From: a virus
Strand: one strand, 5' to 3'
Virus record (IMG/VR): IMGVR_UViG_3300020274_000010
Span: 1-41,216 of that record
DNA length: 41,216 bases
Shown here: positions 30,019-38,123 of the stretch, piece by piece
How the letters are laid out: the number at the start of each line of letters is the position of its first letter
Numbering within the stretch: position 1 is the first letter of the stretch
Notes under the pieces: generated by a model
What the model was told of the DNA's origin: nothing
Databases searched by the model: none
The model's input: the letters and a program-made list of their open reading frames with translations, nothing else
Position numbers and translations under genes: made by a program

Positions 30019-31398
30019 TTACATGAGGTTGGCAACTTGTACACGTCTGTAGTACTTGTTAGCATTCGCTGTAAGTGCACCAGAACCTTGAGTAAGTCCG
30101 CCTGAGAATGGGTTAGAGACCATGCCGTAACGAGTCTTGAAACCAATTTTTGGTTGGAAGGTGTTAGGGTTGATTGCTCTAACTTGCTGCAATGGAACGT
30201 AAGGGCAGTAGAATAATCCTGCGTCATAAGGAGAAGTACCCTTATAACCTGCAACATAGAAGTGCTTATCAGCAACGTTAGCAGAGTAAGGATCAACGTA
30301 AACCTTGATGCGTCCGTTAAGAGTACCAACAAGAGTAGAGGAAGTATCGTCTACACCAGTTAAGGCGTTGTTACCCTGTAAACCAGGAGCATAGTCAAGG
30401 ACACCTGCCATACCGAGAGCAGAAGCAACGTCTGCAGAGCAGATCAAGATGTTGCCCTTCCCGCGACGAGTTTGCTGACCGATAGCGTTAGCATCTCTTT
30501 CGATCTGGAACAGAAGTCCTTTGAACTTCTCAACAGACCATCTACCGTTTGAGTCAACATCGAGGTCGAAGATACCACCGTTAGCAGTATTGTTCTGAGC
30601 ACCTGCAACAGCGTTAGTGTAGATGGTACGAACAACTTCACGGTTGATTTCAGCAAGGATCTCAGTTGAGAGAATGTTGCTCAACTCTTGCTCTGCATCA
30701 AGACCGTGAATTGCTTTCAAGTCTTGAGCAAGTTCGATGCTGTACTCTGCTTTCAACGCTCTTGCCTTGGCAGTTACAGTCACCTTCTCGATGGAGAAAC
30801 CCATCTCTCTGAACGCAGTGTTAGATGCACTGTCGTCTAAACCTTCAACGGTTGAAGTAGACATGCCTTGAGCATCGCCTGTTAGTTCGTAAGTTCCAGG
30901 AGAACCATCGTTAAGAACAGCAGGGTTGTTGCCTTCAGCGTCGTTGTTTGCAGAACTGGAAGCACCAGGATCGTAAGAAGAACCTGCACCACCAGAGAAA
31001 CCTGCGTTAGGCTCATTGAAGAATGCTTCGTCGTAACCAGATGCGTTAGGATCTCTTTCGCTACCGTAGTTAGTACGCATCGCAAAGATAAGTCCAGTAG
31101 GACCTGTCATTGGTTGAACACCCGCGATGTCATAGGCGATCAACTGAGGCATTGATCTTCTGATCAATGAAATGAGCACTGGGTCGAAACCTGCAACAGG
31201 ACCTGTGGCGGTGCTGCTACCAGTGTAACCAGTGGTTTGAAGAGTTTCAGAAAGAATCTGACCTTCTTCGATTTGTGCTTTTTCTTGGTTTTCTAAGAGT
31301 TGAGCGACAACACCTTTCTTATAAGAGTCACCGATCTCAGGGAGAGCGTCGTGATTAAGAACGGGTGCCCACTTCTCTTGTAGTTTTTGAACGGTCAT
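30019..31398 (-). CDS. 23: gp23-like major capsid protein (459 aa)
   Basis: HK97-fold capsid subunit. The N-terminal 50-60 residues are helical, probably the part removed by gp21 during maturation; then FDPVLISLIRRSMPQLIAYDIAGVQP in pieces, GLIFAMRTNYGS, and the C-terminal GFKTRYGMVSNPF typical of cyanophage gp23. AAAGGT precedes the ATG. Length is shorter than T4 gp23 (521 aa), as in its relatives. It is followed by a strong terminator, as expected of the most expressed late gene. Confidence 0.96.
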   Translation of the reverse strand: MTVQKLQEKWAPVLNHDALPEIGDSYKKGVVAQLLENQEKAQIEEGQILSETLQTTGYTGSSTATGPVAGFDPVLISLIRRSMPQLIAYDIAGVQPMTGPTGLIFAMRTNYGSERDPNASGYDEAFFNEPNAGFSGGAGSSYDPGASSSANNDAEGNNPAVLNDGSPGTYELTGDAQGMSTSTVEGLDDSASNTAFREMGFSIEKVTVTAKARALKAEYSIELAQDLKAIHGLDAEQELSNILSTEILAEINREVVRTIYTNAVAGAQNNTANGGIFDLDVDSNGRWSVEKFKGLLFQIERDANAIGQQTRRGKGNILICSADVASALGMAGVLDYAPGLQGNNALTGVDDTSSTLVGTLNGRIKVYVDPYSANVADKHFYVAGYKGTSPYDAGLFYCPYVPLQQVRAINPNTFQPKIGFKTRYGMVSNPFSGGLTQGSGALTANANKYYRRVQVANLM

Positions 31399-31435
31399 TC
31401 GTTTTTACCTTTTAGAGTAGTAGTTTAATTTACAA

Positions 31436-32467
31436 TTATTTGGACCAACGAGCAATAGCGTCAACGTATTTCGACATTGTGCCACTCGCTGTAGATTCTA
31501 CAAGGGGTTCAGATGCTTCTTCGGTGGGTTCGCTTGCAGATTCTGCAATCTCAGCCTTCCTAGTGAAGTATGATTCCTTGATAGTTTCGACTTTCTTACG
31601 AAAATCTTCTTCATTTTCAAACTCAACACCCTCTGCTAATGATGCTAACTTCTCCTTTTGGGTTTCAGCAAGACCAGTAGCACACTCGTACACGATTTCC
31701 ATTTTAATAAAGTCACCAATCTGCTTGTTCAATGCAACATTGGTTTCGATTGTTTCGTTGAGTTTCGCTTCCATATCATCTAACTCTCCAACCATACCGT
31801 CAAGTAAGTTGAATTTTTCCTCAGGCACGCTAAAGTTGTGCTCAAGGAAAAGACTTTTTAGACCATTGAAGAATGACTCACTCATCTCAGTCTTAATACC
31901 GTGCTCGACCTGGAGTGCATTTTCCTTCATCCAGTTGTCAGCAGCATAAGATAAGTAATCATCAACCTTCTCGGCTAATTCTGTTTTGATTTTTTCGACT
32001 TCTTCAGTCAGAGACTCTTCAAATGCCTCTTGCAACGCTTGGACTTCTGCATTAACCTTTTCGGTTACGACTGCCTCGAAGATTGTTGCTGCTCTGTTTC
32101 TGAACTCTTCTGAGAGTTCTTCACCAGCGACAAGAGCGTCAACATCTTGACTAAAGTCGTACTTGGTTTCAGAGATCGCTTCTTCGCCATCTTCGGTTTC
32201 CTCCATTTTAGCGGATGCGTCAGAAGGTTTCGTGCTAGGAACAGGTGCTTTCTTCACCGAACCCGAAGCAGATGCTCCTGCGTTCTTAGTTCCTTTCGCT
32301 CCTTCTTCTGAATCAGTGTTAACATCGATCACCTTAGGTGCACCACCTTTCGACGTGTCGATAGGGTCACCAGGTTTTGCTTTCGCGTTAACTGCTGTTT
32401 TGGATTGGGTAGCACCTTCGGTCACTTCCTCCATGTTATCAAGATTTTTTTCGAGGGTCTCAGCCAT
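31436..32467 (-). CDS. 22: gp22-like prohead core scaffold (343 aa)
   Basis: Internal scaffold digested by gp21. The protein is highly acidic and helical, with long Glu/Lys-rich coiled coils (about 130-300) and a disordered Ser/Pro/Ala N-terminal third. GGAG lies 8 bases before the ATG and a perfect TATAAATA late box 39 bases upstream. Position between gp21 and gp23 is that of T4. The C-terminus TMSKYVDAIARWSK is typical of cyanophage gp22. Confidence 0.9.
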   Translation of the reverse strand: MAETLEKNLDNMEEVTEGATQSKTAVNAKAKPGDPIDTSKGGAPKVIDVNTDSEEGAKGTKNAGASASGSVKKAPVPSTKPSDASAKMEETEDGEEAISETKYDFSQDVDALVAGEELSEEFRNRAATIFEAVVTEKVNAEVQALQEAFEESLTEEVEKIKTELAEKVDDYLSYAADNWMKENALQVEHGIKTEMSESFFNGLKSLFLEHNFSVPEEKFNLLDGMVGELDDMEAKLNETIETNVALNKQIGDFIKMEIVYECATGLAETQKEKLASLAEGVEFENEEDFRKKVETIKESYFTRKAEIAESASEPTEEASEPLVESTASGTMSKYVDAIARWSK

Positions 32468-32505
32468 TTGTTTAAACTCCGTTATGCATTAGCGTTGTCT
32501 GTATT

Positions 32506-32513
32506 TATTTATA
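32506..32513 (-). promoter_or_regulatory. Late promoter of gp22
   Basis: TATAAATA, a perfect T4-late box, 39 bases before the gp22 ATG and just after the gp21 stop. Confidence 0.75.
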
Positions 32514-32515
32514 AA

Positions 32516-33160
32516 TCACAAACTCTTTAAAAACGACTCAAACGCGGAAACTTTGCGTTCTTGTAAGTTGATAAGGGTTGCGTGATCAATTTCTGTTTTA
32601 ATTTGAGCAACAGTAGACTCTTTTAGAACTCCATTATCCCAAACCCACTCCTTACCTTCCATAATTCCATCAACAAAAGCATCAGGTGCAGAAGGATCAG
32701 CAACAATATCTGCTGCTGTAGCGAGCATGAAGTCATCCATAACAACATTGCAGTTCTCTTCCTTACGGATAGAACCCATCCCACGGGATGAAACACCGAG
32801 TTTTACACCCTCGTCTAGTAATGACTTGGCGACTTTACCCATAGGTGTGTCAAGTAGTTTCGCTTTACCAATGAAGTTGTTTCCATCTTCTTTGAGCGAC
32901 ATGATTTTATGTGATACCCTATCCAAGTTAATAGACGGACCATCAGGATGACCTAATTCTCCAAGGGCACGCCCTTTTTGAATGTAGTTCTCATCATATT
33001 TAGCGACTTCTTTAGATAAAGTCTTGAGTGGATACATCCTATTGTTACGGTTTTTCAGTTCCGCTTGTAAGAAGATTCCCTCAATGAAGTAATTCTTCTT
33101 GCCTTCATTCTCTTCACAGAGAAAATCGACATTGTTAATCTCTTCAGCGATCAGTCTCAT
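32516..33160 (-). CDS. 21: gp21-like prohead protease (214 aa)
   Basis: Serine protease that matures the prohead. The catalytic His is in ALGELGHPDG (H71) and the Ser in LGVSSRGMGS (S124 or S125); the surrounding GKAKLLDTPMGKV strand fits the herpesvirus-like fold of gp21. Length equals T4 gp21 (212 aa). It overlaps the preceding core protein gene by 17 bases. Confidence 0.93.
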   Translation of the reverse strand: MRLIAEEINNVDFLCEENEGKKNYFIEGIFLQAELKNRNNRMYPLKTLSKEVAKYDENYIQKGRALGELGHPDGPSINLDRVSHKIMSLKEDGNNFIGKAKLLDTPMGKVAKSLLDEGVKLGVSSRGMGSIRKEENCNVVMDDFMLATAADIVADPSAPDAFVDGIMEGKEWVWDNGVLKESTVAQIKTEIDHATLINLQERKVSAFESFLKSL

Positions 33161-33458
33161 CTGTTTGTTCCTCAGTTTCGGGTTGTTCTTCGTCGGTTAC
33201 CTCAGGGGTTTCGACGTTTCCTTGTGTAGGTTCTGGGATTTCTTCTGTATTATCAGGAAGTTCATCTGCGATTTCATCCGCAGCATCCTGAGCAGTGTCA
33301 TCCAATTCAAAACCCATACTCTGTGCAAATTCAAGTTTTCGTGCTTGAACAGCATCGTATGCAGCAGCAGATAAGGCATCGTTTACCGAATCAACTGCTT
33401 TCGCTTTTTCGTCACCAAAAATTTGATTGACGATCTGTTGTGCGATTTCGCTAGGCAT
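33144..33458 (-). CDS. gp67/gp68-like prohead core protein (104 aa)
   Basis: Located between gp20 and gp21 where T4 has genes 67 and 68. The N-terminal 50 residues are helical (IAQQIVNQIFGDEKAKAV), the C-terminal half is extremely acidic and disordered (Glu/Asp/Pro/Thr). This suits an internal core protein that is cleaved and lost or packed with DNA. Cyanophages often annotate it gp67. GGAG lies before the ATG, with a late box 18 bases upstream. Confidence 0.75.
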   Translation of the reverse strand: MPSEIAQQIVNQIFGDEKAKAVDSVNDALSAAAYDAVQARKLEFAQSMGFELDDTAQDAADEIADELPDNTEEIPEPTQGNVETPEVTDEEQPETEEQTDETDR

Positions 33459-33475
33459 AATAACTCCTACTGTAT

Positions 33476-33483
33476 CTATTTAG
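33476..33483 (-). promoter_or_regulatory. Late promoter before the core protein gene
   Basis: CTAAATAG on the minus strand, between the gp20 stop and the core protein ATG. Confidence 0.6.
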
Positions 33484-33487
33484 TAAC

Positions 33488-35080
33488 TTAGAACTCTCCT
33501 CTGCGTAAATCACCTGGATCTACCTGCGGAGGTTGTTCTCCACCCTGATCGGGAGGGGCAGCATTAGGGTCCATAGCAGGATCCATTTCCGCTGCAGGAT
33601 CAGCAATAACACCAGATTCCATCTCAGATTCAACCTGTTTGTCAATTTCTTTTTGCTCCTGTGCAGTTTGCTTAAGGATCTGTGTTCTGATATACTCCAC
33701 GGAGAAGTATTTACCAACATAAGGATCCATTACATTAACCATGTTCATCCTTTCATTACGGATCTCAATCTCCTTGAGTTCTGTAAAGTAGTTGTCAGCA
33801 ATGTAATCATATTGGATATGTTCTTTCATATCCTCCCACTCTTCAAGTGTTACCACACCTTTTAGAATGAGTTGTGTTTTTAAGAGATCGTGGAATAATT
33901 CTGAGAATCTCTTACGGAGACGTGCAATAAACTTTTGGAACTTAACTTCATCACGAGTGATTTCCGCTGCGCGACCAATGTTGAATGTAGTCTCTGTTTC
34001 TAATCTTGATGATGGAACGTTGAGTGCTTTGTACAACTTCTTCTGGAAGTACTTGACGTCCTCAAGTTCTCCAAGATTTTGTCCACCTGGGAGCGTAGTG
34101 ATTTCAGTTCCTCTACCGCCTTCCCTTCTGGGTAACCAGAAGTCTTCGAGCATAGACATGAACTTCTTATCATCTTTGATTTCTCCTGTGTTTGCATCAT
34201 ACACTAACTTGTTACGATACCTACCCATAACTTCACGGAGGTATTGCTCCGCTTTGTTCTTAGGTAAGTTACCAACGTCAATATAGAAGATACGACGTTC
34301 TGGTGCTCTACTCAAACGGTAGATAACCAGAGAGTCTTCAATCATTCGCAGTTGGTTTACTGCTTTGATTGCTTTATGTAGGTGCGATAGCACCATGTTC
34401 TTATTGAGATCCTGGATACCAGAATGACAATAAGTGATTGAGTCAGGTGCAATCTTCATGCCCTGATTAGTAGAATTCTTTAAACCCTTAGGGTTGTAGA
34501 GATAGTAACTTGCTGATTGCTGTGTAAGTTGTTGATTAAGATCAACACCGCGAAGTTGGTCTGGTTTCTTTTGTTCGTACTCAGTTACTTTGCGAATCTT
34601 ACGAGGGTCAATATATCTAAGTTCTACAAGTCCGTCACTGGGATTCTTGGGGTCAATCACCTTATGATAGAATAATCTACCGTCAACGTACCAACGACGG
34701 AAAATTTCATAAGAGCGATTATCAAAATCTAACAGACGAAGAATTTCTTGAAACTCTTCTCTGATTAACTTCTTAATCTTATCTGACTGCTTTAAGTTGC
34801 TTAATTCAACCTCAACAGGTACATCATCAAAGTTACCACAAATCGTCTCGTTGACGACATCATCTACAGCACTATCCGCTTCTGGTTGAAGAACCATCTC
34901 TCTATAACGAGTGATTAGTTCATATTCATTACGAATAGTCCCATCAAAATCTACAGAGTATCCATAGTAACCGCCACCGACAATCGGTTGCGATCCATCC
35001 ATACTATCCTTCTGAACAAAAGAAGGTCCCTTAGGAACCTTCTTTGCTCTTTGGAGTGAAAATCCAAAAAGTTGAGACAT
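33488..35080 (-). CDS. 20: gp20-like portal protein (530 aa)
   Basis: Dodecameric portal at the head vertex through which DNA is packed. Diagnostic blocks are YRDMVLQPE-like YREMVLQPEADSAVDDVVNE split by the family, the DGRLFYHKVID region, NMVLSHLHKAIKAVNQL, and RAPERRIFYIDVGNLPK, all known from cyanophage g20 diversity surveys. Length matches T4 gp20 (524 aa). The C-terminus is Pro/Gln/Asp-rich and flexible. Confidence 0.96.
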   Translation of the reverse strand: MSQLFGFSLQRAKKVPKGPSFVQKDSMDGSQPIVGGGYYGYSVDFDGTIRNEYELITRYREMVLQPEADSAVDDVVNETICGNFDDVPVEVELSNLKQSDKIKKLIREEFQEILRLLDFDNRSYEIFRRWYVDGRLFYHKVIDPKNPSDGLVELRYIDPRKIRKVTEYEQKKPDQLRGVDLNQQLTQQSASYYLYNPKGLKNSTNQGMKIAPDSITYCHSGIQDLNKNMVLSHLHKAIKAVNQLRMIEDSLVIYRLSRAPERRIFYIDVGNLPKNKAEQYLREVMGRYRNKLVYDANTGEIKDDKKFMSMLEDFWLPRREGGRGTEITTLPGGQNLGELEDVKYFQKKLYKALNVPSSRLETETTFNIGRAAEITRDEVKFQKFIARLRKRFSELFHDLLKTQLILKGVVTLEEWEDMKEHIQYDYIADNYFTELKEIEIRNERMNMVNVMDPYVGKYFSVEYIRTQILKQTAQEQKEIDKQVESEMESGVIADPAAEMDPAMDPNAAPPDQGGEQPPQVDPGDLRRGEF

Positions 35081-35096
35081 TTTTTAAGATCATTAA

Positions 35097-35118
35097 TGTT
35101 CCTGTTTTATTTAGGAAC
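35097..35118 (-). promoter_or_regulatory. Late promoter of gp20, within a small hairpin
   Basis: CTAAATAA (35107-35114) on the minus strand, 27 bases before the gp20 ATG. The flanking GTTCCT/AGGAAC (35098-35103 and 35113-35118) can pair around it, giving a short hairpin. Confidence 0.6.
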
Positions 35119-35134
35119 TTTCTAAAAGTTGTTT

Positions 35135-35734
35135 TTAATTGTCAGTTTTGATTTCGCCTTTCGTTGGAGTCCAGTACTGTACTTGAAGTTCTACGGTAAA
35201 CTCGGAGATGGCATCATTACTTCCGTAATCAAGATCGATAGCAGAAATATTAGTTGGGAAGCAATCGTAGAAACGATACTTAGCAATGGGTTTGTGCTTC
35301 TTCTCTGCAAGAGGGTTACCAGTGTTACCATCCGCATCGGTTGGAGCAAATCTATCAAACTGAGTGACATACATGTCTTTGAAATAAGCAGTATCATCAG
35401 AAGCGGAAGTAACGTTCTGAGTGTATGCTTGAATCTTTTCTGCCCATGACTCAAACGCATTACGGAGAACGAAATTACTATCGTTCATAACTGTAATAGT
35501 CCAAGGTTCAAAGGTTCTGTCTCCTGCAATCTTAAGAACACGACCTCTGTAAGGAACTTCAACAACACCTACCTGAGTTGCGGGTAAGTTTGCTGCCCTC
35601 ACGGTAAACGATCCAAGACTTGCTGCTGCATCACCGCCAGTTACCCCAGTAGGAAAACTCACGTCGCATTGGAAAAGATTAGGTCTAGAAAAGTCACCTC
35701 TGACTCTTGATTTAAAAGTTTGAATTCCTGCCAT
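35135..35734 (-). CDS. 19: gp19-like tail tube protein (199 aa)
   Basis: Inner tail tube subunit. The N-terminal FKSRVRGDFSRPNLFQCDVSFP, VRAANLPATQVGVVEVPYRGR and the C-terminal FTVELQVQYW are typical of T4-like tubes. Length is near T4 gp19 (163 aa) with an extra loop. It is placed between gp18 and gp20 as in all relatives. It is transcribed from a late box inside the hairpin upstream. Confidence 0.93.
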   Translation of the reverse strand: MAGIQTFKSRVRGDFSRPNLFQCDVSFPTGVTGGDAAASLGSFTVRAANLPATQVGVVEVPYRGRVLKIAGDRTFEPWTITVMNDSNFVLRNAFESWAEKIQAYTQNVTSASDDTAYFKDMYVTQFDRFAPTDADGNTGNPLAEKKHKPIAKYRFYDCFPTNISAIDLDYGSNDAISEFTVELQVQYWTPTKGEIKTDN

Positions 35735-35747
35735 GATAGGTTAATAT

Positions 35748-35784
35748 AAAACGCTTTGTCCTATTATTTAGAACAAAGCGTTTT
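35748..35784 (-). terminator. gp18 terminator with a late promoter in its loop
   Basis: Twelve-base-pair stem AAAACGCTTTGT/ACAAAGCGTTTT (35748-35759 and 35773-35784) with a 13-base loop. The loop holds the late box CTAAATAA (35764-35771) that would start gp19. The T tract on the minus strand is short (TTTT, then ATATT), so termination may be partial. A second CTAAATAA lies at 35796-35803. Confidence 0.6.
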
Positions 35785-35805
35785 TTCAGAGGTTTTTATT
35801 TAGTT

Positions 35806-38058
35806 TTAACTTGCGACTTCGCTGAAGGAAACTCCAGTTCTAGTAGCAACGAAGGTTAGAGTAATGTAGTTGATAGTTCTAGTTGGTTTCACGAAGATCT
35901 CAGCATTGAACTCTCCTCTATCTACTGCCTCAGGTGGGTTGTTAGATGCATCGCACTTAACTAAGAAGTCAGTTACACCACGACGACCTTGTACATCTCT
36001 CAAGAATGGTTCAACAATGTTGAGGAAGAGTCCTCTTTGTTGCTCATCATTCTGTTCAAAGAGTTGTGACTTAGCAGCAGTAGCAATCACTCTTTCGATT
36101 ACAAGGAACAGACGTCTAACATTGATTCTGTCGAAGGCAGAAGCGAATGATTGTGCAGTCTTGTCTCCGAAGAGTACGATACCTTGACCAGGGAAAGAAA
36201 CGATTGGGTTAACTCTTGCAGAGTAAAGTCTATCACGCTGAGTCTTGTTAGGAGTGAATGCAAGTTTGATTGCATTTCTAACTTGACCGCGAGCAAAACC
36301 TGCAGGTGAGAACCAAGGTTCAGAAGTTTCAGTAGTCTGTAAGCAAAGACCTGCAACGTCACCATTACAAGGGATGTAACGATATACGTCGTTGTACTTA
36401 TCATAGATGTACTTGTAACCAGAATCAAACACCATGTAGTTACTTGAAGGTAACTGATCAAAGAAGTTGATAATGTTGTTAGTTTGTAATGCTGCGCTGC
36501 TAACACCAATCACGTTTCCTCTACGAGGAGAAACGAATAGCATGCAATCTCTACGCTCTTCAATGATACTTACAAGAGAAGCAATTTTAGCAATAGCACC
36601 TGCATCATCAGCACCAGAAGGACCTGCTAAGATGAAATCGATTGTCTGTGACTCTGGGTCATCAACCAATCCATATGCAGTCGAAAGTTCAGATGAAGTA
36701 ACAGTATACTCACCACCAGAAAGTGCATAGTCAGCACCGCTTCCGAGGCGATAGTAGAAAGTAGAGTTTTCATCCGTTCCAAGAGTAACGTCTCCTTGAG
36801 GATAGTTTGTAACACCTGCAGTTGAACGAAGTACGTTAAAGTTTCTACTTGCTGCTGCAAAACCCCAGTCACCTGCAGAGGCAGATGCGCCTACAGCAAA
36901 TGTTCCAGTTTCATGTGAACCCCAGAAGATATAAGCAGACTTTTGCTTAATGACTTCAACATAGTAGTTTGCTTCACCAAGAGAAGATCTACCATCAGAT
37001 GCTTTAGAAACACCGATGAAACGCTCAAGAACTGCACCAGGTGTACCAGTGATTTTTCCGTCAACGTCAGTAACTAAGATGTGAAGTTCATCTCTGAATG
37101 CTCCTTGAGCAGTTCCGAATGCTGAAGTTCCAGGTCTAGGAGCAACATTCACCCACTTTTGGTTTGGAAGATACTCACGCTCATCATACTCAACTCTTAC
37201 TGAACCGATTGAAACAGCAGTAGAGTTTGTATCAGAGATGCTGTCTGCTGCAGCAAAGTCAATACTTCCTTTGTCTTTTACGATATAAACACGTCTCTCA
37301 ATACCACCATTTGAAATGATAGCAGTGTTAGAACCCTGAGTAATAGTTTGACCATCGGCAAGAATACCAGTGATACCACCAGAAGGAAGACCAATCTCAA
37401 GTTTCTTATTACCTGCATCCCATGCTAAAACAGTAACTGTTTGTGCAGAACCAGAAATACTAATAGTAGTTGTAGTACCAGGTACGAAGGTTCCAACAAC
37501 AGTGTTGACTGAAAGAACAATGCTGTACTTAAATACTTTACCCGCAGCACCAGATGCTGCACTTAATGCTTCGGAAGATACGAATTCGTGATCGTTACCT
37601 GATCCAGGAGCAGGAACAACAGCAATTTGATCAGCACCTGCGTCTGTTACGAACACACCGATTGAGTTACCCTTTGCACCAGGAGTTCTTGCTCCCCAGT
37701 TCCAGTTGTTACTTGCTGCTTCGTAACTAGTTTCGTAGTCTTGTAAATTCTTAATTTTAGGTGCAGTACCTGCGTTTACTGCGTTCTTTAAGTTAGTGCT
37801 ATCAGCACGGATGGTTTTAAGAACACCACCATATGCTAAGAACTGTGCTGCAGTATACCAGTACTCGAAGTTATTGTCATTTGGTTCACCAAACTGTGCT
37901 ACCAGTTCTCTTTCAGAACCAATTTGAATTACCTCTTCAACAGGACCTAACTCAAAAGGTGCTGCGATCACACCGACATTCGCGGTAGATAAGGTTGAAA
38001 TTGTTGTCAGATCTCTTTCCTGGACTACAACTCCAGGTGAGGATTGATTACTTGCCAT
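35806..38058 (-). CDS. 18: gp18-like contractile tail sheath protein (750 aa)
   Basis: Sheath subunit that contracts during infection. The N-terminal block SPGVVVQERDLTTISTLSTANVGV in pieces, GPVEEVIQIGSERELV and the C-terminal GQGIVLFGDKTAQSFASAFDRINVRRLFL region are those of T4 sheath. The middle (about 180-500) is variable. Length is somewhat above T4 gp18 (659 aa). GGAG lies before the ATG and a TATAAATA box at 38105-38112. Confidence 0.95.
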   Translation of the reverse strand: MASNQSSPGVVVQERDLTTISTLSTANVGVIAAPFELGPVEEVIQIGSERELVAQFGEPNDNNFEYWYTAAQFLAYGGVLKTIRADSTNLKNAVNAGTAPKIKNLQDYETSYEAASNNWNWGARTPGAKGNSIGVFVTDAGADQIAVVPAPGSGNDHEFVSSEALSAASGAAGKVFKYSIVLSVNTVVGTFVPGTTTTISISGSAQTVTVLAWDAGNKKLEIGLPSGGITGILADGQTITQGSNTAIISNGGIERRVYIVKDKGSIDFAAADSISDTNSTAVSIGSVRVEYDEREYLPNQKWVNVAPRPGTSAFGTAQGAFRDELHILVTDVDGKITGTPGAVLERFIGVSKASDGRSSLGEANYYVEVIKQKSAYIFWGSHETGTFAVGASASAGDWGFAAASRNFNVLRSTAGVTNYPQGDVTLGTDENSTFYYRLGSGADYALSGGEYTVTSSELSTAYGLVDDPESQTIDFILAGPSGADDAGAIAKIASLVSIIEERRDCMLFVSPRRGNVIGVSSAALQTNNIINFFDQLPSSNYMVFDSGYKYIYDKYNDVYRYIPCNGDVAGLCLQTTETSEPWFSPAGFARGQVRNAIKLAFTPNKTQRDRLYSARVNPIVSFPGQGIVLFGDKTAQSFASAFDRINVRRLFLVIERVIATAAKSQLFEQNDEQQRGLFLNIVEPFLRDVQGRRGVTDFLVKCDASNNPPEAVDRGEFNAEIFVKPTRTINYITLTFVATRTGVSFSEVAS

Positions 38059-38104
38059 TGTTTAAAACTCCTAGATTAGGTCCGTACGTCGGGTTGTCTA
38101 GGAT

Positions 38105-38112
38105 TATTTATA
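38105..38112 (-). promoter_or_regulatory. Late promoter of gp18
   Basis: Perfect TATAAATA, 47 bases before the gp18 ATG. The leader after it can fold CCTAGA (38097-38102)/TCTAGG (38070-38075) with an inner CCG/CGG, covering part of the Shine-Dalgarno. Confidence 0.78.
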
Positions 38113-38123
38113 AAAAACGAACT

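Noticed and set aside
31440-31949. Plus-strand 169-codon open frame
   Set aside because: It is antisense to gp22; its Ser/Phe-rich composition reflects the reverse of Glu/Lys-rich scaffold codons, and there is no ribosome site.
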